Source of the DNA: an uncultured Prevotellaceae bacterium | GTDB taxonomy: Bacteria; Bacteroidota; Bacteroidia; Bacteroidales; Bacteroidaceae | Assembly (NCBI GenBank): GCA_902782305.1 | Contig: CACZMV010000024.1 | Span: 1-46,161, forward strand | DNA: 46,161 nucleotides | Direction of reading: 5' to 3' | In this document: in pieces, positions 1-7,248 of the stretch | How positions within the stretch are numbered: the first letter of the stretch is position 1 | Layout: each line of letters starts with the position of its first letter | Position numbers and translations under genes: made by a program | The notes under the pieces: model-generated | Databases searched by the model: none | The model's input: the letters and a program-made list of their open reading frames with translations, nothing else | Told to the model about the DNA's origin: nothing

Positions 1-238
1 GTGTCTGCATCACCACCTGGGCTACCACGATATCATCCCTGAAGGCTGAGTCGGTCTGAAGGAGTTCTTCCATATTAGTAAGCTTCTCGGAAACTTGCTC
101 ACGAGAGAATTTAGCAGCCTTGGCGATATCTCCATCGGCCTTGTTGAAATCAACAGGCCATTCAATATAATAAGAGGTAACCAATCCGATGGCGCATATC
201 ACTACCAGCGAACACAGGATAATACTCTTCTTTTTCAT
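1..238 (-). CDS. Partial gene, exported or membrane-anchored protein of unknown function
   Basis: Only the first 79 codons are in the window; the gene runs off the left edge. The start is the ATG at 238 on the minus strand (MKKKSIILCSLVVICAIG...). A basic start followed by a hydrophobic run of about 18 residues indicates a signal peptide or N-terminal anchor. After it comes a hydrophilic, charged stretch (residues 25-79) that looks helical. A well-formed Bacteroidetes promoter lies upstream at 307-338. I do not recognise the family from this fragment. Confidence 0.75.
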   Translation of the reverse strand, partial: MKKKSIILCSLVVICAIGLVTSYYIEWPVDFNKADGDIAKAAKFSREQVSEKLTNMEELLQTDSAFRDDIVVAQVVMQT

Positions 239-306
239 ACGCTTAAAATTTTAAGTTTTTGTTATTTTCTCTGATGTTAAATGTCATTTTTATAGCATTT
301 ATTTTG

Positions 307-338
307 CAAATTTACAGTGTTTTTTGCTGTTTTCCAAA
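307..338 (-). promoter_or_regulatory. Promoter of the partial gene at the left edge
   Basis: On the minus strand, a TTTG box (335-338) is followed after 20 bp by TAAATTTG (307-314). This matches the Bacteroidetes primary-sigma consensus. It faces the divergent promoter at 356-386, with the two upstream boxes about 17 bp apart. Confidence 0.6.
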
Positions 339-355
339 CTTTTTGGAGTTTTTTT

Positions 356-386
356 TTTGTTATGCTCACGACTTTTCGTATCTTTG
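356..386 (+). promoter_or_regulatory. Promoter of the HD-domain gene
   Basis: TTTG at 356-359, a 19-bp spacer, then TATCTTTG at 379-386. The predicted transcription start lies a few bases before the ATG at 415. This rules out the longer reading that would start at 259, upstream of the promoter. Confidence 0.65.
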
Positions 387-414
387 TCGAATAATTTGTG
401 AAGCAGCTCGCACT

Positions 415-1077
415 ATGGAGAGAAAAGAATTTGAATCATACATGCAGAAATATGCCGACCAGATAGAGGCAATCCGTCAGTCGGCCCATAAGCTGCACCA
501 GAGTGTTAATCAAACCTATGGTGACCAGTTGCCCTATGGTTTCCACCTCGACATGGTGGTGCAGGGCATCCGCGATTTCGGTCATCTGGTGTGTGTCCGC
601 GAAGCCGATGTGTTGCCCCTGTTCTTCGGAGGCTATTACCACGACAGCATCGAGGACGCCCGTCTCACCTACAACGATGTGATGAAGGTGGCTCGTGGTT
701 ATCTCACTGAGGAACAAGCCTTCTTGGCCACTGAGATAGCTTATGCACTCACCAACGACAAGGGTCGCACCCGTGCCGAAAGGGCAGGCGAGAAGTATTA
801 CAAAGGCATCCGCCTCACCCCCTATGCCCCCTTTGTCAAGCTCTGCGACCGCTTGGCCAATATTTCCTATAGCTGTTCAGGCGTTGATTCCAACAACCTG
901 CGCATGAAGGAAGTCTATAAGGCCGAGATGCCCCATTTCCTGCAGTGCCTCAATCCCCATAGCGAAGACCCCCGTTTCCTTCTGCCTCAGGAGACTGTGC
1001 TCCGTCTGGCCGAATGTCTCATCGACGATCTCGAGCGCGAAGAGCGTGAAGGCAAAGTTTGGTGGGTTGGATATTGA
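415..1077 (+). CDS. HD-domain phosphohydrolase, RelA/SpoT hydrolase-like
   Basis: A 220-residue protein. The HD signature reads HDSIED at residues 76-81, the form found in the (p)ppGpp hydrolase half of RelA/SpoT and in small stand-alone MESH1-like enzymes. An upstream FHLDMV histidine and a downstream KLCDRLANI segment, which fits the family's conserved Asp region, complete a likely metal site. There is no synthetase domain, TGS or ACT domain, so a single-domain hydrolase is expected; the substrate cannot be read from the sequence. The open frame extends upstream to 259, but the ATG at 415 is preferred because it follows the promoter at 356-386 and gives the normal domain start. The next gene follows after 41 bp of purine-rich micro-repeat. 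Confidence 0.8.
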   Translation: MERKEFESYMQKYADQIEAIRQSAHKLHQSVNQTYGDQLPYGFHLDMVVQGIRDFGHLVCVREADVLPLFFGGYYHDSIEDARLTYNDVMKVARGYLTEEQAFLATEIAYALTNDKGRTRAERAGEKYYKGIRLTPYAPFVKLCDRLANISYSCSGVDSNNLRMKEVYKAEMPHFLQCLNPHSEDPRFLLPQETVLRLAECLIDDLEREEREGKVWWVGY

Positions 1078-1079
1078 GA

Positions 1080-1118
1080 AGGAAGATGTAAGATGTAAGA
1101 AGGAAGAGGTAAGAAGTT
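1080..1118 (+). repeat. Purine-rich micro-repeat leader before the DjlA-like gene
   Basis: The 41-bp gap between the two genes consists of degenerate copies of a GAAGATGTAAGA-like unit running up to the ATG at 1119. It is one of several such leaders in the window. There is no clear ribosome-binding site. Confidence 0.5.
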
Positions 1119-1913
1119 ATGGCATTTGGTAAATGGATTGGTGGTTTTCTTGGGTTCATGAGTGGAGGCCCGTTGGGCGCTCTTGCAGGCATCGTGCTGG
1201 GCAGTGTGTTCGACACGATGCTCGATGGTGTTAACACCCCAGAAACGCAGGGGACATTTGAATCTCCTTTTGGACAACAGCAGCAAGCCCAGCGCACCTA
1301 TCAAGGACAGCGCAACAGCTTCCTGTTCTCCATGCTCGTGCTGGCGTCCTATATCATCAAGGCCGATGGCAAGGTGATGCACTCCGAGATGGAGGTGGTG
1401 CGCAACATGCTTCGCCAGAATTTCGGCAATGTGGCCCAGCAGCAGGGCGAAGAAATCCTGCGCCGCTTGTTCGACGAGCAGAAGCGGGTAGGGGCCTATC
1501 AGTTCCGTCAGACCGTCATGCAGTGCTGTCAGCAGATTTCCATGAATATGGACTATTCCCAGCGCTTGCAGTTGCTCAATTTCCTCGTCATCATCTCGCA
1601 GGCCGACGGCCGTGTCGATGCCTCTGAGGTCACCGCCATGAAGGAGTGTGCCCAGTGGATGCAGATGTCTGCCGATGAAGTCGACTCCATGCTGGGGTTG
1701 GGCAAGGACGATTTAGAGTCTGCCTACAAGGTACTCGGTGTCTCCCCCAATGCTACCGACGATGAGCTGAAACGCGCCTACCGGAAACTCGCCCTCGAAC
1801 ACCATCCCGATAAAGTAGCAGCCTTGGGCGAAGACATCCGCAAGGCCGCTGAGAAGAAGTTCCAGGAAATCAACGCTGCCAAGGACAAGATTTGGAAAGC
1901 CCGCGGGCTTTAG
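1119..1913 (+). CDS. djlA: DjlA-like co-chaperone with TerB and J domains
   Basis: A 264-residue protein with three parts. Residues 1-40 form a Gly-rich hydrophobic segment (a probable membrane anchor, as in DjlA). Residues 65-185 form a TerB-like helical domain ([17 protein letters not shown] and the repeat-like [12 protein letters not shown]). Residues 200-264 form a J domain with the HPD tripeptide (HHPDK) needed to stimulate DnaK ATPase. Length and order match E. coli DjlA (about 270 residues). It would present membrane-proximal clients to DnaK. The Gly-rich linker is followed by a Gln-rich stretch. It is probably cotranscribed with the HD-domain gene. The name is by architecture only; orthology is not proven. 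Confidence 0.85.
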   Translation: MAFGKWIGGFLGFMSGGPLGALAGIVLGSVFDTMLDGVNTPETQGTFESPFGQQQQAQRTYQGQRNSFLFSMLVLASYIIKADGKVMHSEMEVVRNMLRQNFGNVAQQQGEEILRRLFDEQKRVGAYQFRQTVMQCCQQISMNMDYSQRLQLLNFLVIISQADGRVDASEVTAMKECAQWMQMSADEVDSMLGLGKDDLESAYKVLGVSPNATDDELKRAYRKLALEHHPDKVAALGEDIRKAAEKKFQEINAAKDKIWKARGL

Positions 1914-1915
1914 TG

Positions 1916-2239
1916 TCAAGCCTCGCCTTTATTCAGGTTAAAGGGTGCTATGGGGGCAGCTTGCTGACTGGGAATGCGGATAGGTCCAAACTCTTTCTCG
2001 TAGCGCATGATGTTCTCCTGAAGGGCACCCAGCAGACGCTTGGCATGCTCTGGAGCCAGAATCACACGACTCTTTACCTGCGCTTTCGGCACCCCAGGCA
2101 ACACCCTCGCAAAGTCGATGACAAAATCACTGCTCGAATGCGTGATGATGGCAAAATTAGCATACTCACCCTGAGCCACATCCTGTGGCAATTCCAATTG
2201 CAGACCCTGCTGCTCTTTGTTGTTGTCGTTCATACTCAT
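1916..2239 (-). CDS. DUF3467-family small protein
   Basis: A 107-residue protein in the DUF3467 family, recognised by the core GEYANFAIITHSSSDFVIDF and the later SRVILAPEHAKRLLGAL. The function of the family is unknown to me; it is small, acidic and predicted to be cytoplasmic. The gene is convergent with djlA, only 2 bp from its stop codon. It lies downstream of the MATE gene on the same strand, separated by an AT-rich micro-repeat, so it may be read from the MATE promoter. Confidence 0.85.
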   Translation of the reverse strand: MSMNDNNKEQQGLQLELPQDVAQGEYANFAIITHSSSDFVIDFARVLPGVPKAQVKSRVILAPEHAKRLLGALQENIMRYEKEFGPIRIPSQQAAPIAPFNLNKGEA

Positions 2240-2248
2240 TTTATTTTT

Positions 2249-2303
2249 AATCTTTTATTCTTTTATTCTTTTATTTTTTTAATCTTTTATTCTTTTATTT
2301 TTT
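2249..2303. repeat. AT-rich tandem micro-repeat (TCTTTTAT units)
   Basis: Two near-identical blocks, each of two or three TCTTTTAT units, run from 2249 to 2280 and from 2281 to 2303. The repeat covers the gap upstream of the DUF3467 start and enters the last codons of the MATE gene, whose terminal Lys/Glu-rich residues are encoded by it. Confidence 0.65.
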
Positions 2304-3999
2304 CAAAGTTTATATACAAACAGTTCAGCCCGTTCTGATACTGGTAGTTGATGTCTGCGTCATGATGTGTCAATCGTGGATGATAGGCCTTGCCCACATC
2401 CTTGATAATCACCGTCAGACGCTGCTCCGTGTCCAGCACACTCACGTCGAACGCCCCTTTGCGCCCTGAAGCCTTACCCATTTCCAACTCCTGCATAATC
2501 AGTTCCTCCAAGCATTCCTGCACGCTGGCGAGTGTCATTGCGCCCAGGTTCAGCCCGCTGATGTAGTCCTGAATCAGCAACAGCTTGCGCTGGGTGTCCT
2601 CTTCATTGTTAAACCATACGCTAACGGCAAAAGTCCCCTGTTGGTGGTTGGTGGGCGTCAAGAACAACCAGTGCAGATGCTCTCCCCTGCGCGACATCAC
2701 GAAGATCGTGCCAATGGTTATCAGCAACAGCACCCAGAGTCCCAAGGGTATGGAATACCAGAAGTAGTCGGGCATCACCCTGGCAATCATCCATACAATG
2801 GGCAGCATGATGACCAGCGGACCGAACTCAATGATCGACGCGATCCTGCTACGGTCAGACATCATATACGCATTCGATACCAACATCAGCACAGACAGTG
2901 GAATCAAGCTCTGTACAAACAGCCTGATGGGCTTTTCCGAAAGCAGGCACAGCCGTTCGTCGGCACCATATATCTCAGCCATTACTGCGGGGTGCAGATA
3001 CACCAGTACCGTCACTACCACACTGGCTGAAACAACTATCTGCAGGGCACTCATCTGCAGTCTGTTCAGCCCGTCCCAGTCGCGCTCGCCATACATCACC
3101 CCACCGATATACTTCACGGCACTGTCGGCAGCGTATGCCAGAATCAGTCCGAACGTCACCGTTTGCAGGCATACGCTGAGAATATACATGCCGTCGGCCC
3201 CTTTCGTTTCCAGCACGATGTAGTTCAGCGCCATATACAGCACCGCCATGATCAGCGCATACACACCCGTGGGCACACCCCTCTTCGTACTCTGCCATAG
3301 CAATCCCATATACTCCTTACGGTTGCCGGTGTCTATGGCAAAAGGTCTTGGCCTCCTTGTCAGATAAGGTATGAAGACCACTGTCGCCACGATGGGCGCT
3401 ATCAGGCTGGCTATCGCCGCCCCACGCATTCCCATGTCCCACCAAACCACCATCACCACGTCCAGCGCCGCATTGAGCGCCGTGTTCAGCACCACATAGT
3501 TCGTCACCAGCTTCGGGCGCCCGCTTATTTCCACATAGCGCCCTACGGCGTCACACACCAGCCACGCCACGCAGGCCCCCAGCGAGAACGGCATGTAGTC
3601 GGCCACCATCGGCAACAATCGCTCCTCGTCCGTCAGCAGCTTCGCTATCTGTTCCGAAAACACGCAACAGCCCACTGCCAATAGTCCGTTCAGCACCAGC
3701 ACGGCCGTCATGCTCATCGTTATCAGTCGGTTCACCTTCTTATATTGCTGGTTGCCGTACGCCGATGCCACCATCAGCGCCGCACCCGAGAACAACATGG
3801 CTCCAAACAGCTGTACAATGGTCAGTACGGGGTCTACCAGCGTCACCACCGATATGGCGTCGGCACTCACCGCCTGGCTCACCACAATGCCGTCAATCGT
3901 CGTGTTGATGATTTCCATAATCGACGACAATACCGCTGCCACGATAAAGTTTCGCAGCGAATGGTGAATGACAAACAAATCTCGGGTACGTTTCTTCAT
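2287..3999 (-). CDS. MATE-family multidrug/Na+ antiporter with extra C-terminal ATPase-like domain
   Basis: A 570-residue inner-membrane protein. Residues 1 to about 445 form the MATE transporter core with around 12 hydrophobic segments; the start (FIVAAVLSSIMEIINTTIDGIVVSQ) is typical of the DinF/NorM-like Bacteroidetes branch. A normal MATE ends near 450. Here residues 448-570 add a soluble domain resembling an RsbW/HATPase_c_2 fold: a helix with ECLEELIMQELEMG in the place of the N box, then VIIKDVGKAYHP in the place of the DxGxP motif, and NGLNCLYI at the end. The domain is degenerate and ATP binding is uncertain. It has its own promoter at 4024-4055, and the DUF3467 gene follows it. Confidence 0.85.
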   Translation of the reverse strand: MKKRTRDLFVIHHSLRNFIVAAVLSSIMEIINTTIDGIVVSQAVSADAISVVTLVDPVLTIVQLFGAMLFSGAALMVASAYGNQQYKKVNRLITMSMTAVLVLNGLLAVGCCVFSEQIAKLLTDEERLLPMVADYMPFSLGACVAWLVCDAVGRYVEISGRPKLVTNYVVLNTALNAALDVVMVVWWDMGMRGAAIASLIAPIVATVVFIPYLTRRPRPFAIDTGNRKEYMGLLWQSTKRGVPTGVYALIMAVLYMALNYIVLETKGADGMYILSVCLQTVTFGLILAYAADSAVKYIGGVMYGERDWDGLNRLQMSALQIVVSASVVVTVLVYLHPAVMAEIYGADERLCLLSEKPIRLFVQSLIPLSVLMLVSNAYMMSDRSRIASIIEFGPLVIMLPIVWMIARVMPDYFWYSIPLGLWVLLLITIGTIFVMSRRGEHLHWLFLTPTNHQQGTFAVSVWFNNEEDTQRKLLLIQDYISGLNLGAMTLASVQECLEELIMQELEMGKASGRKGAFDVSVLDTEQRLTVIIKDVGKAYHPRLTHHDADINYQYQNGLNCLYINFEKIKE

Positions 4000-4023
4000 T
4001 ATGCTGTTCTCTCGTTTTCAATG

Positions 4024-4055
4024 CAAAGATAGTAAAAAATCGGCAAAAAACCAAA
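4024..4055 (-). promoter_or_regulatory. Promoter of the MATE gene
   Basis: On the minus strand, TTTG (4052-4055), a 20-bp spacer and TATCTTTG (4024-4031). The -7 element lies about 25 bp upstream of the ATG at 3999. Confidence 0.65.
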
Positions 4056-4297
4056 TTTATCAAGCGAAACTACGCAAGAATGCGCATTTTATCTTGGTTT
4101 TTTCTTCCGATCTGTATTACATCGTGCTGTACAGACTACACATCTATTTTCTCAATGTGTCAACGAAATCAGGAAAAGACCAATCGCTCTGTGAGCGAAG
4201 TGATAAGTGAAAAGTGAAAGAAATGGGACTGCCAAAATTTGGTAGTCTCATTTATTTTTTCGTACTTTGACTTCGTCGAAAGTAGGCTGCATCTCAG
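4056..4297. other. Gene-free stretch between MATE and ffh promoters; possible small-RNA locus
   Basis: No convincing protein gene. It holds a small perfect stem (TCGCTC 4184-4189 with GAGCGA 4193-4198), an AGTGAAAAGTGAA micro-repeat (4206-4218) that recurs at 9039-9051, a terminator-like hairpin (4223-4260) and a further bulged stem at 4262-4284. A terminator here has no known plus-strand gene ending near it, which leaves room for an untranslated RNA. I see only a weak promoter-like TATCTTGG at 4089-4096. Confidence 0.3.
4223..4260 (+). terminator. Terminator-like hairpin with no obvious upstream gene
   Basis: A 29-base near-palindrome (4223-4251) pairs along its whole length with two G-U wobbles and a minimal loop. 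It is followed by TTATTTTTT. The nearest plus-strand gene upstream, djlA, ends more than 2.3 kb away with minus-strand genes between. Confidence 0.5.
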
Positions 4298-4322
4298 AAA
4301 AACCCAAATAAATTTGGTTTTT
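4298..4322. promoter_or_regulatory. Dyad overlapping the ffh promoter upstream box
   Basis: AAAAACCCAAAT (4298-4309) and ATTTGGTTTTT (4312-4322) are complementary apart from one extra C. The right arm contains the TTTG box of the ffh promoter, so a protein bound to the dyad, or extrusion of it, would affect that promoter. Confidence 0.35.
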
Positions 4323-4344
4323 CGTTCGATTTGCACTACCTTTG
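4313..4344 (+). promoter_or_regulatory. Promoter of ffh
   Basis: TTTG at 4313-4316, a 20-bp spacer, and TACCTTTG at 4337-4344, followed by GCAC, as at several other promoters in this window. The ATG of ffh is at 4368. Confidence 0.7.
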
Positions 4345-4367
4345 CACACTAAATTAAATAAGGTAAT

Positions 4368-5711
4368 ATGTTTGAGAACTTAAGTGATAGACTTGAACGG
4401 TCGTTCAAGATACTGAAAGGTGAGGGAAAAATCACCGAGATTAACGTTGCCGAGACGCTGAAAGATGTGCGCAAGGCGCTGTTGGATGCGGACGTGAACT
4501 ACAAGGTGGCCAAGACATTTACGGACACCGTGAAGCAGAAGGCTATGGGTATGAACGTGCTGACAGCCGTGAAACCCAGTCAGCTGATGGTGAAGATAGT
4601 GCACGACGAATTGGCCGAGCTGATGGGCGGCAAGGCCGTGGAACTGAAACTGGAGGGTAGGCCAGCCATCATCCTGATGTCGGGTCTGCAGGGTTCTGGT
4701 AAGACGACGTTCAGCGGTAAGCTGGCCAACATGCTGAAGCAGAAGCAGCACAAGAATCCGCTGCTGGTGGCTTGCGACGTGTATCGTCCGGCTGCTATAC
4801 AGCAGTTGCACGTGGTGGGCGAGAGCGTAGGCGTGGACGTGTATTCTGAGCCTGAGAACAAGAACGTGGTGGAGATAGCCCAGAACGCTATCCGCGAGGC
4901 TAAGCAGAAGAATTATAACGTGGTGATCATCGATACCGCTGGTCGATTGGCCGTGGACGAGGAGATGATGAACGAGATAGCCACCCTGAAGGAGGCCGTA
5001 CAGCCCGACGAGACGCTGTTTGTAGTGGACTCGATGACGGGTCAGGACGCTGTGAACACGGCGAAGGAGTTTAACGACAGGTTGGACTTTGACGGCGTGG
5101 TATTGACCAAACTGGATGGTGACACGCGCGGTGGTGCTGCACTGAGCATCCGCACCGTGGTGACGAAGCCTATCAAGTTTGTGGGTACGGGCGAGAAGAT
5201 GGAGGCTATCGATGTGTTCCACCCTGAGCGCATGGCCGACCGCATCTTGGGCATGGGCGACATCGTGTCATTGGTGGAGCGCGCCCAGCAGCAGTTTGAC
5301 GAGGAAGAGGCGAAGCGCCTGGAGAAGAAAATCCGCAAGAACAAGTTTGACTTTGACGACTTCATGGGTCAGATTCAGCAAATCAAGAAGATGGGTAACA
5401 TCAAGGACCTGGCTTCGATGATTCCTGGAGTGGGCAAGGCGCTGAAGGATGTGGACATAGACGACAATGCATTCAAGGGTATTGAGGCTATCATTAACTC
5501 GATGACGCCGAAGGAGCGTGCCAACCCTGACATCATCAACCAGAGCCGCAGACTGCGCATAGCCAAGGGCTCAGGTACGAAGATTGAGGAGGTGAACCGA
5601 CTGATGAAGCAGTTTGACCAGACGCGCAAGGTGATGCGCATGGTGGCTGGCGGAGGCAACTCGAAGATGATGCAGATGGCCAACATGATGAGAGGAAAGA
5701 AGCCTTTCTAG
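4368..5711 (+). CDS. ffh: Signal recognition particle protein Ffh (SRP54)
   Basis: A 447-residue GTPase of the signal recognition particle, which binds 4.5S RNA and signal sequences of nascent inner-membrane proteins and docks on FtsY. The N domain covers residues 1-95. The G domain has the P loop GLQGSGKTT (106-114), then DVYRPAA, DTAGRL and TKLDGDTRGGAALS. The C-terminal M domain (about 300-447) is Met-rich with a basic RNA-binding section (NQSRRLRIAKGSG). The length is normal for the family and nothing is missing. It has its own promoter at 4313-4344. folD follows after 150 bp of micro-repeat with no visible terminator. Confidence 0.98.
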   Translation: MFENLSDRLERSFKILKGEGKITEINVAETLKDVRKALLDADVNYKVAKTFTDTVKQKAMGMNVLTAVKPSQLMVKIVHDELAELMGGKAVELKLEGRPAIILMSGLQGSGKTTFSGKLANMLKQKQHKNPLLVACDVYRPAAIQQLHVVGESVGVDVYSEPENKNVVEIAQNAIREAKQKNYNVVIIDTAGRLAVDEEMMNEIATLKEAVQPDETLFVVDSMTGQDAVNTAKEFNDRLDFDGVVLTKLDGDTRGGAALSIRTVVTKPIKFVGTGEKMEAIDVFHPERMADRILGMGDIVSLVERAQQQFDEEEAKRLEKKIRKNKFDFDDFMGQIQQIKKMGNIKDLASMIPGVGKALKDVDIDDNAFKGIEAIINSMTPKERANPDIINQSRRLRIAKGSGTKIEEVNRLMKQFDQTRKVMRMVAGGGNSKMMQMANMMRGKKPF

Positions 5712-5715
5712 TTCT

Positions 5716-5860
5716 TTGAACTTTGAACTTTGAGCTTTGAACTTTATGATATGTTCAAGCGCGGAGTCCAAGGTTCAAACCGATAGATGTAATCATAAAA
5801 CTCAAAGTTCTTAGACCTAAAGGTCAAAGCGACCAAGGTCGATTACAAAACTCAAAGTTC
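5716..5860. repeat. GAACTTT / AAAGTTC micro-repeat block between ffh and folD
   Basis: Directly after ffh there are tandem GAACTTT units (5716-5745). Then CTCAAAGTTC appears at 5801-5810 and again at 5851-5860, just before the folD ATG. The early GAACTTTGAG (5725-5734) is the exact complement of the later copies, so the transcript can fold. AAAGGTCAAAG (5819-5829) also occurs in sense orientation in the leader of the biotin-carrier gene (38890-38900). Confidence 0.6.
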
Positions 5861-5861
5861 A

Positions 5862-6743
5862 ATGTATAAACTGATTGATGGAAAAGCAACGGCAGCAGCA
5901 ATCAAGGCTGAAATTGCCGAAGAGGTGAAAGAGATCATGGCGAAGGGTGGGAAACAACCACACCTGGCTGCCGTGCTGGTGGGTCACGATGGTGGCTCGG
6001 AGACGTATGTGAAGAACAAGGTGCTGGCGTGTGAGGCCTGTGGCTTCAAGAGCACACTGATTCGCTTTGAGGATAACATTACGGAAGAGGAACTGCTGGC
6101 ATGTGTGGATAAGTTGAACAAGGACAACGACGTGGATGGTTTCATCGTGCAGCTGCCCTTGCCGAAGCACATTGACGAGCAGAAGATTATCGAGGCGATA
6201 GACTACCGTAAGGATGTGGACGGATTTCATCCCATCAATGTGGGTCGTATGGCTATCGGTCTGCCTTGTTTCATCTCGGCTACTCCGTTGGGAATCATCA
6301 CGTTGCTGAAGAGATACAACATCGAGACAAGTGGTAAGAAGTGCGTGATTCTGGGTCGCTCGAACATTGTGGGCAAGCCTATGGCGCAGCTGATGATGCA
6401 GAAGCAGTATGGCGACGCAACGGTGACCGTTTGCCACTCACGCTCGAAGACGCTGAAGGAGGAATGTCGTGAGGCTGACATCATCATAGCAGCCATCGGA
6501 CAGCCTGACTTCGTGACAGCGGATATGGTGAAAGAGGGTGCCGTCATCGTAGACGTAGGTACCACGCGCGTGCCTGATGCTACGAGGAAGAGCGGATTCC
6601 GATTGAACGGCGACGTGAAGTTTGACGAGGTGGCCGAGAAGTGCTCGTACATCACGCCCGTGCCGGGTGGAGTAGGGCCCATGACCATCTGTTCGCTGAT
6701 GAAGAATACACTGGCCGCAGGAAAGAAAGAGTACTATAAATAA
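5862..6743 (+). CDS. folD: Bifunctional methylenetetrahydrofolate dehydrogenase / cyclohydrolase FolD
   Basis: A 293-residue enzyme that interconverts 5,10-methylene-, methenyl- and 10-formyl-tetrahydrofolate with NADP(H), supplying one-carbon units for purines and formyl-Met-tRNA. The catalytic YVxxK motif is at Tyr49 to Lys53. VQLPLPKHI and GFHPINVG line the folate site. [16 protein letters not shown] is the cofactor-binding motif, and [10 protein letters not shown] is the family C-terminal signature. The length is normal. The start ATG at 5862 comes straight after the CTCAAAGTTC repeat. It is probably read with ffh. Confidence 0.98.
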   Translation: MYKLIDGKATAAAIKAEIAEEVKEIMAKGGKQPHLAAVLVGHDGGSETYVKNKVLACEACGFKSTLIRFEDNITEEELLACVDKLNKDNDVDGFIVQLPLPKHIDEQKIIEAIDYRKDVDGFHPINVGRMAIGLPCFISATPLGIITLLKRYNIETSGKKCVILGRSNIVGKPMAQLMMQKQYGDATVTVCHSRSKTLKEECREADIIIAAIGQPDFVTADMVKEGAVIVDVGTTRVPDATRKSGFRLNGDVKFDEVAEKCSYITPVPGGVGPMTICSLMKNTLAAGKKEYYK

Positions 6744-6794
6744 TGCATAATTCATAATGCATAATTCATAATTCATAATGCATAATGCATAATA
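6744..6794 (+). repeat. TAATGCATAATTCA micro-repeat leader
   Basis: Degenerate tandem copies of CATAATGCATAATTC fill the whole gap from the folD stop to the ATG at 6795. The same motif, in the same orientation relative to transcription, precedes the decarboxylase beta gene at 38366-38397. Confidence 0.65.
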
Positions 6795-6974
6795 ATGACT
6801 GCAGAGGAGTATTATCAGAAAGGTAACGAATACCGGAAGGAGTCGAAATGGCACGAAGCCATCAACTGCTATATTCAGGCCATCGAGCTGGACCCAGAGA
6901 GTCCGGCTGTAGAGGCTAAGCGCATGTTGGACGACATCATGGCCTTCTACTGCAAGGATATGTATAATCCATAA
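6795..6974 (+). CDS. Small single-TPR protein in the oxidoreductase operon
   Basis: A 59-residue protein, MTAEEYYQKGNEYRKESKWH... ending ...YCKDMYNP. It holds one good tetratricopeptide repeat (residues 5-36: GNEYRKESKWHEAINCY, then AIELDP) and a short helical tail. As I recall, a small TPR gene next to this oxidoreductase is common in Bacteroidales. It may act as an adaptor or assembly factor for the complex; that is inferred from position only. It starts at the ATG after the micro-repeat, and the ferredoxin-subunit gene follows 17 bp later. Confidence 0.8.
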   Translation: MTAEEYYQKGNEYRKESKWHEAINCYIQAIELDPESPAVEAKRMLDDIMAFYCKDMYNP

Positions 6975-6991
6975 TTTAAAAATATATAAGT

Positions 6992-7219
6992 ATGGCAAAA
7001 ATGAAAGGTGCTATTGTGGTGGATACCGAGAGGTGCAAGGGATGTCAGCTGTGCATCATTGCTTGCCCTCAGAAGGTGATTGCCCTGGCCAACAAAGTGA
7101 ATCTGCACGGCTACCCCTATGTGGAGGCTGCTAACGAAGAGGCCTGCGTGGGCTGTGCTTCGTGTGGCATTGTCTGCCCAGACGGATGTATCACCGTGTA
7201 TCGTGTTAAACAGGAGTAA
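6992..7219 (+). CDS. 2-oxoacid:ferredoxin oxidoreductase, 4Fe-4S (delta) subunit
   Basis: A 75-residue ferredoxin-like subunit carrying two 4Fe-4S clusters. The motifs are CKGCQLCIIACP (residues 16-27) and CVGCASCGIVCP, each of the CxxCxxCxxxCP form. It passes electrons from the thiamine-diphosphate centre of the complex to external ferredoxin. It lies at the head of a delta-alpha-beta-gamma gene order, which is the arrangement of the VOR/KOR class with separate subunits. It is intact. Confidence 0.93.
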   Translation: MAKMKGAIVVDTERCKGCQLCIIACPQKVIALANKVNLHGYPYVEAANEEACVGCASCGIVCPDGCITVYRVKQE

Positions 7220-7248
7220 AGGAGTAAGGAGAAAAGTAGTAAGTAGAA
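7220..7248 (+). repeat. GGAGTAA-type micro-repeat leader
   Basis: The gap between the delta and alpha genes consists of degenerate purine-rich GGAGTAA / AGTAGTAAG units. It may supply a weak purine-rich ribosome site as well. Confidence 0.45.

Noticed and set aside
259-414. N-terminal extension of the HD-domain protein from an ATG at 259
   Set aside because: It starts upstream of the promoter at 356-386, is rich in Phe/Cys and low in similarity to the domain, and the ATG at 415 gives the expected protein start.
1892-2338. Plus-strand open frame over the DUF3467 gene
   Set aside because: It is antisense to a recognisable conserved gene and ends in AT-rich repeat coding for runs of Phe and Ile.
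3968-4210. Open frame of 80 codons upstream of ffh
   Set aside because: It overlaps the MATE start and promoter on the other strand, has no start context and a composition expected from AT-rich intergenic DNA.
4262-4284. Bulged stem TACTTT...AAAGTA as a second terminator
   Set aside because: The stem has a bulge and no T tract follows; it may be part of a promoter-proximal repeat but nothing specific can be said.
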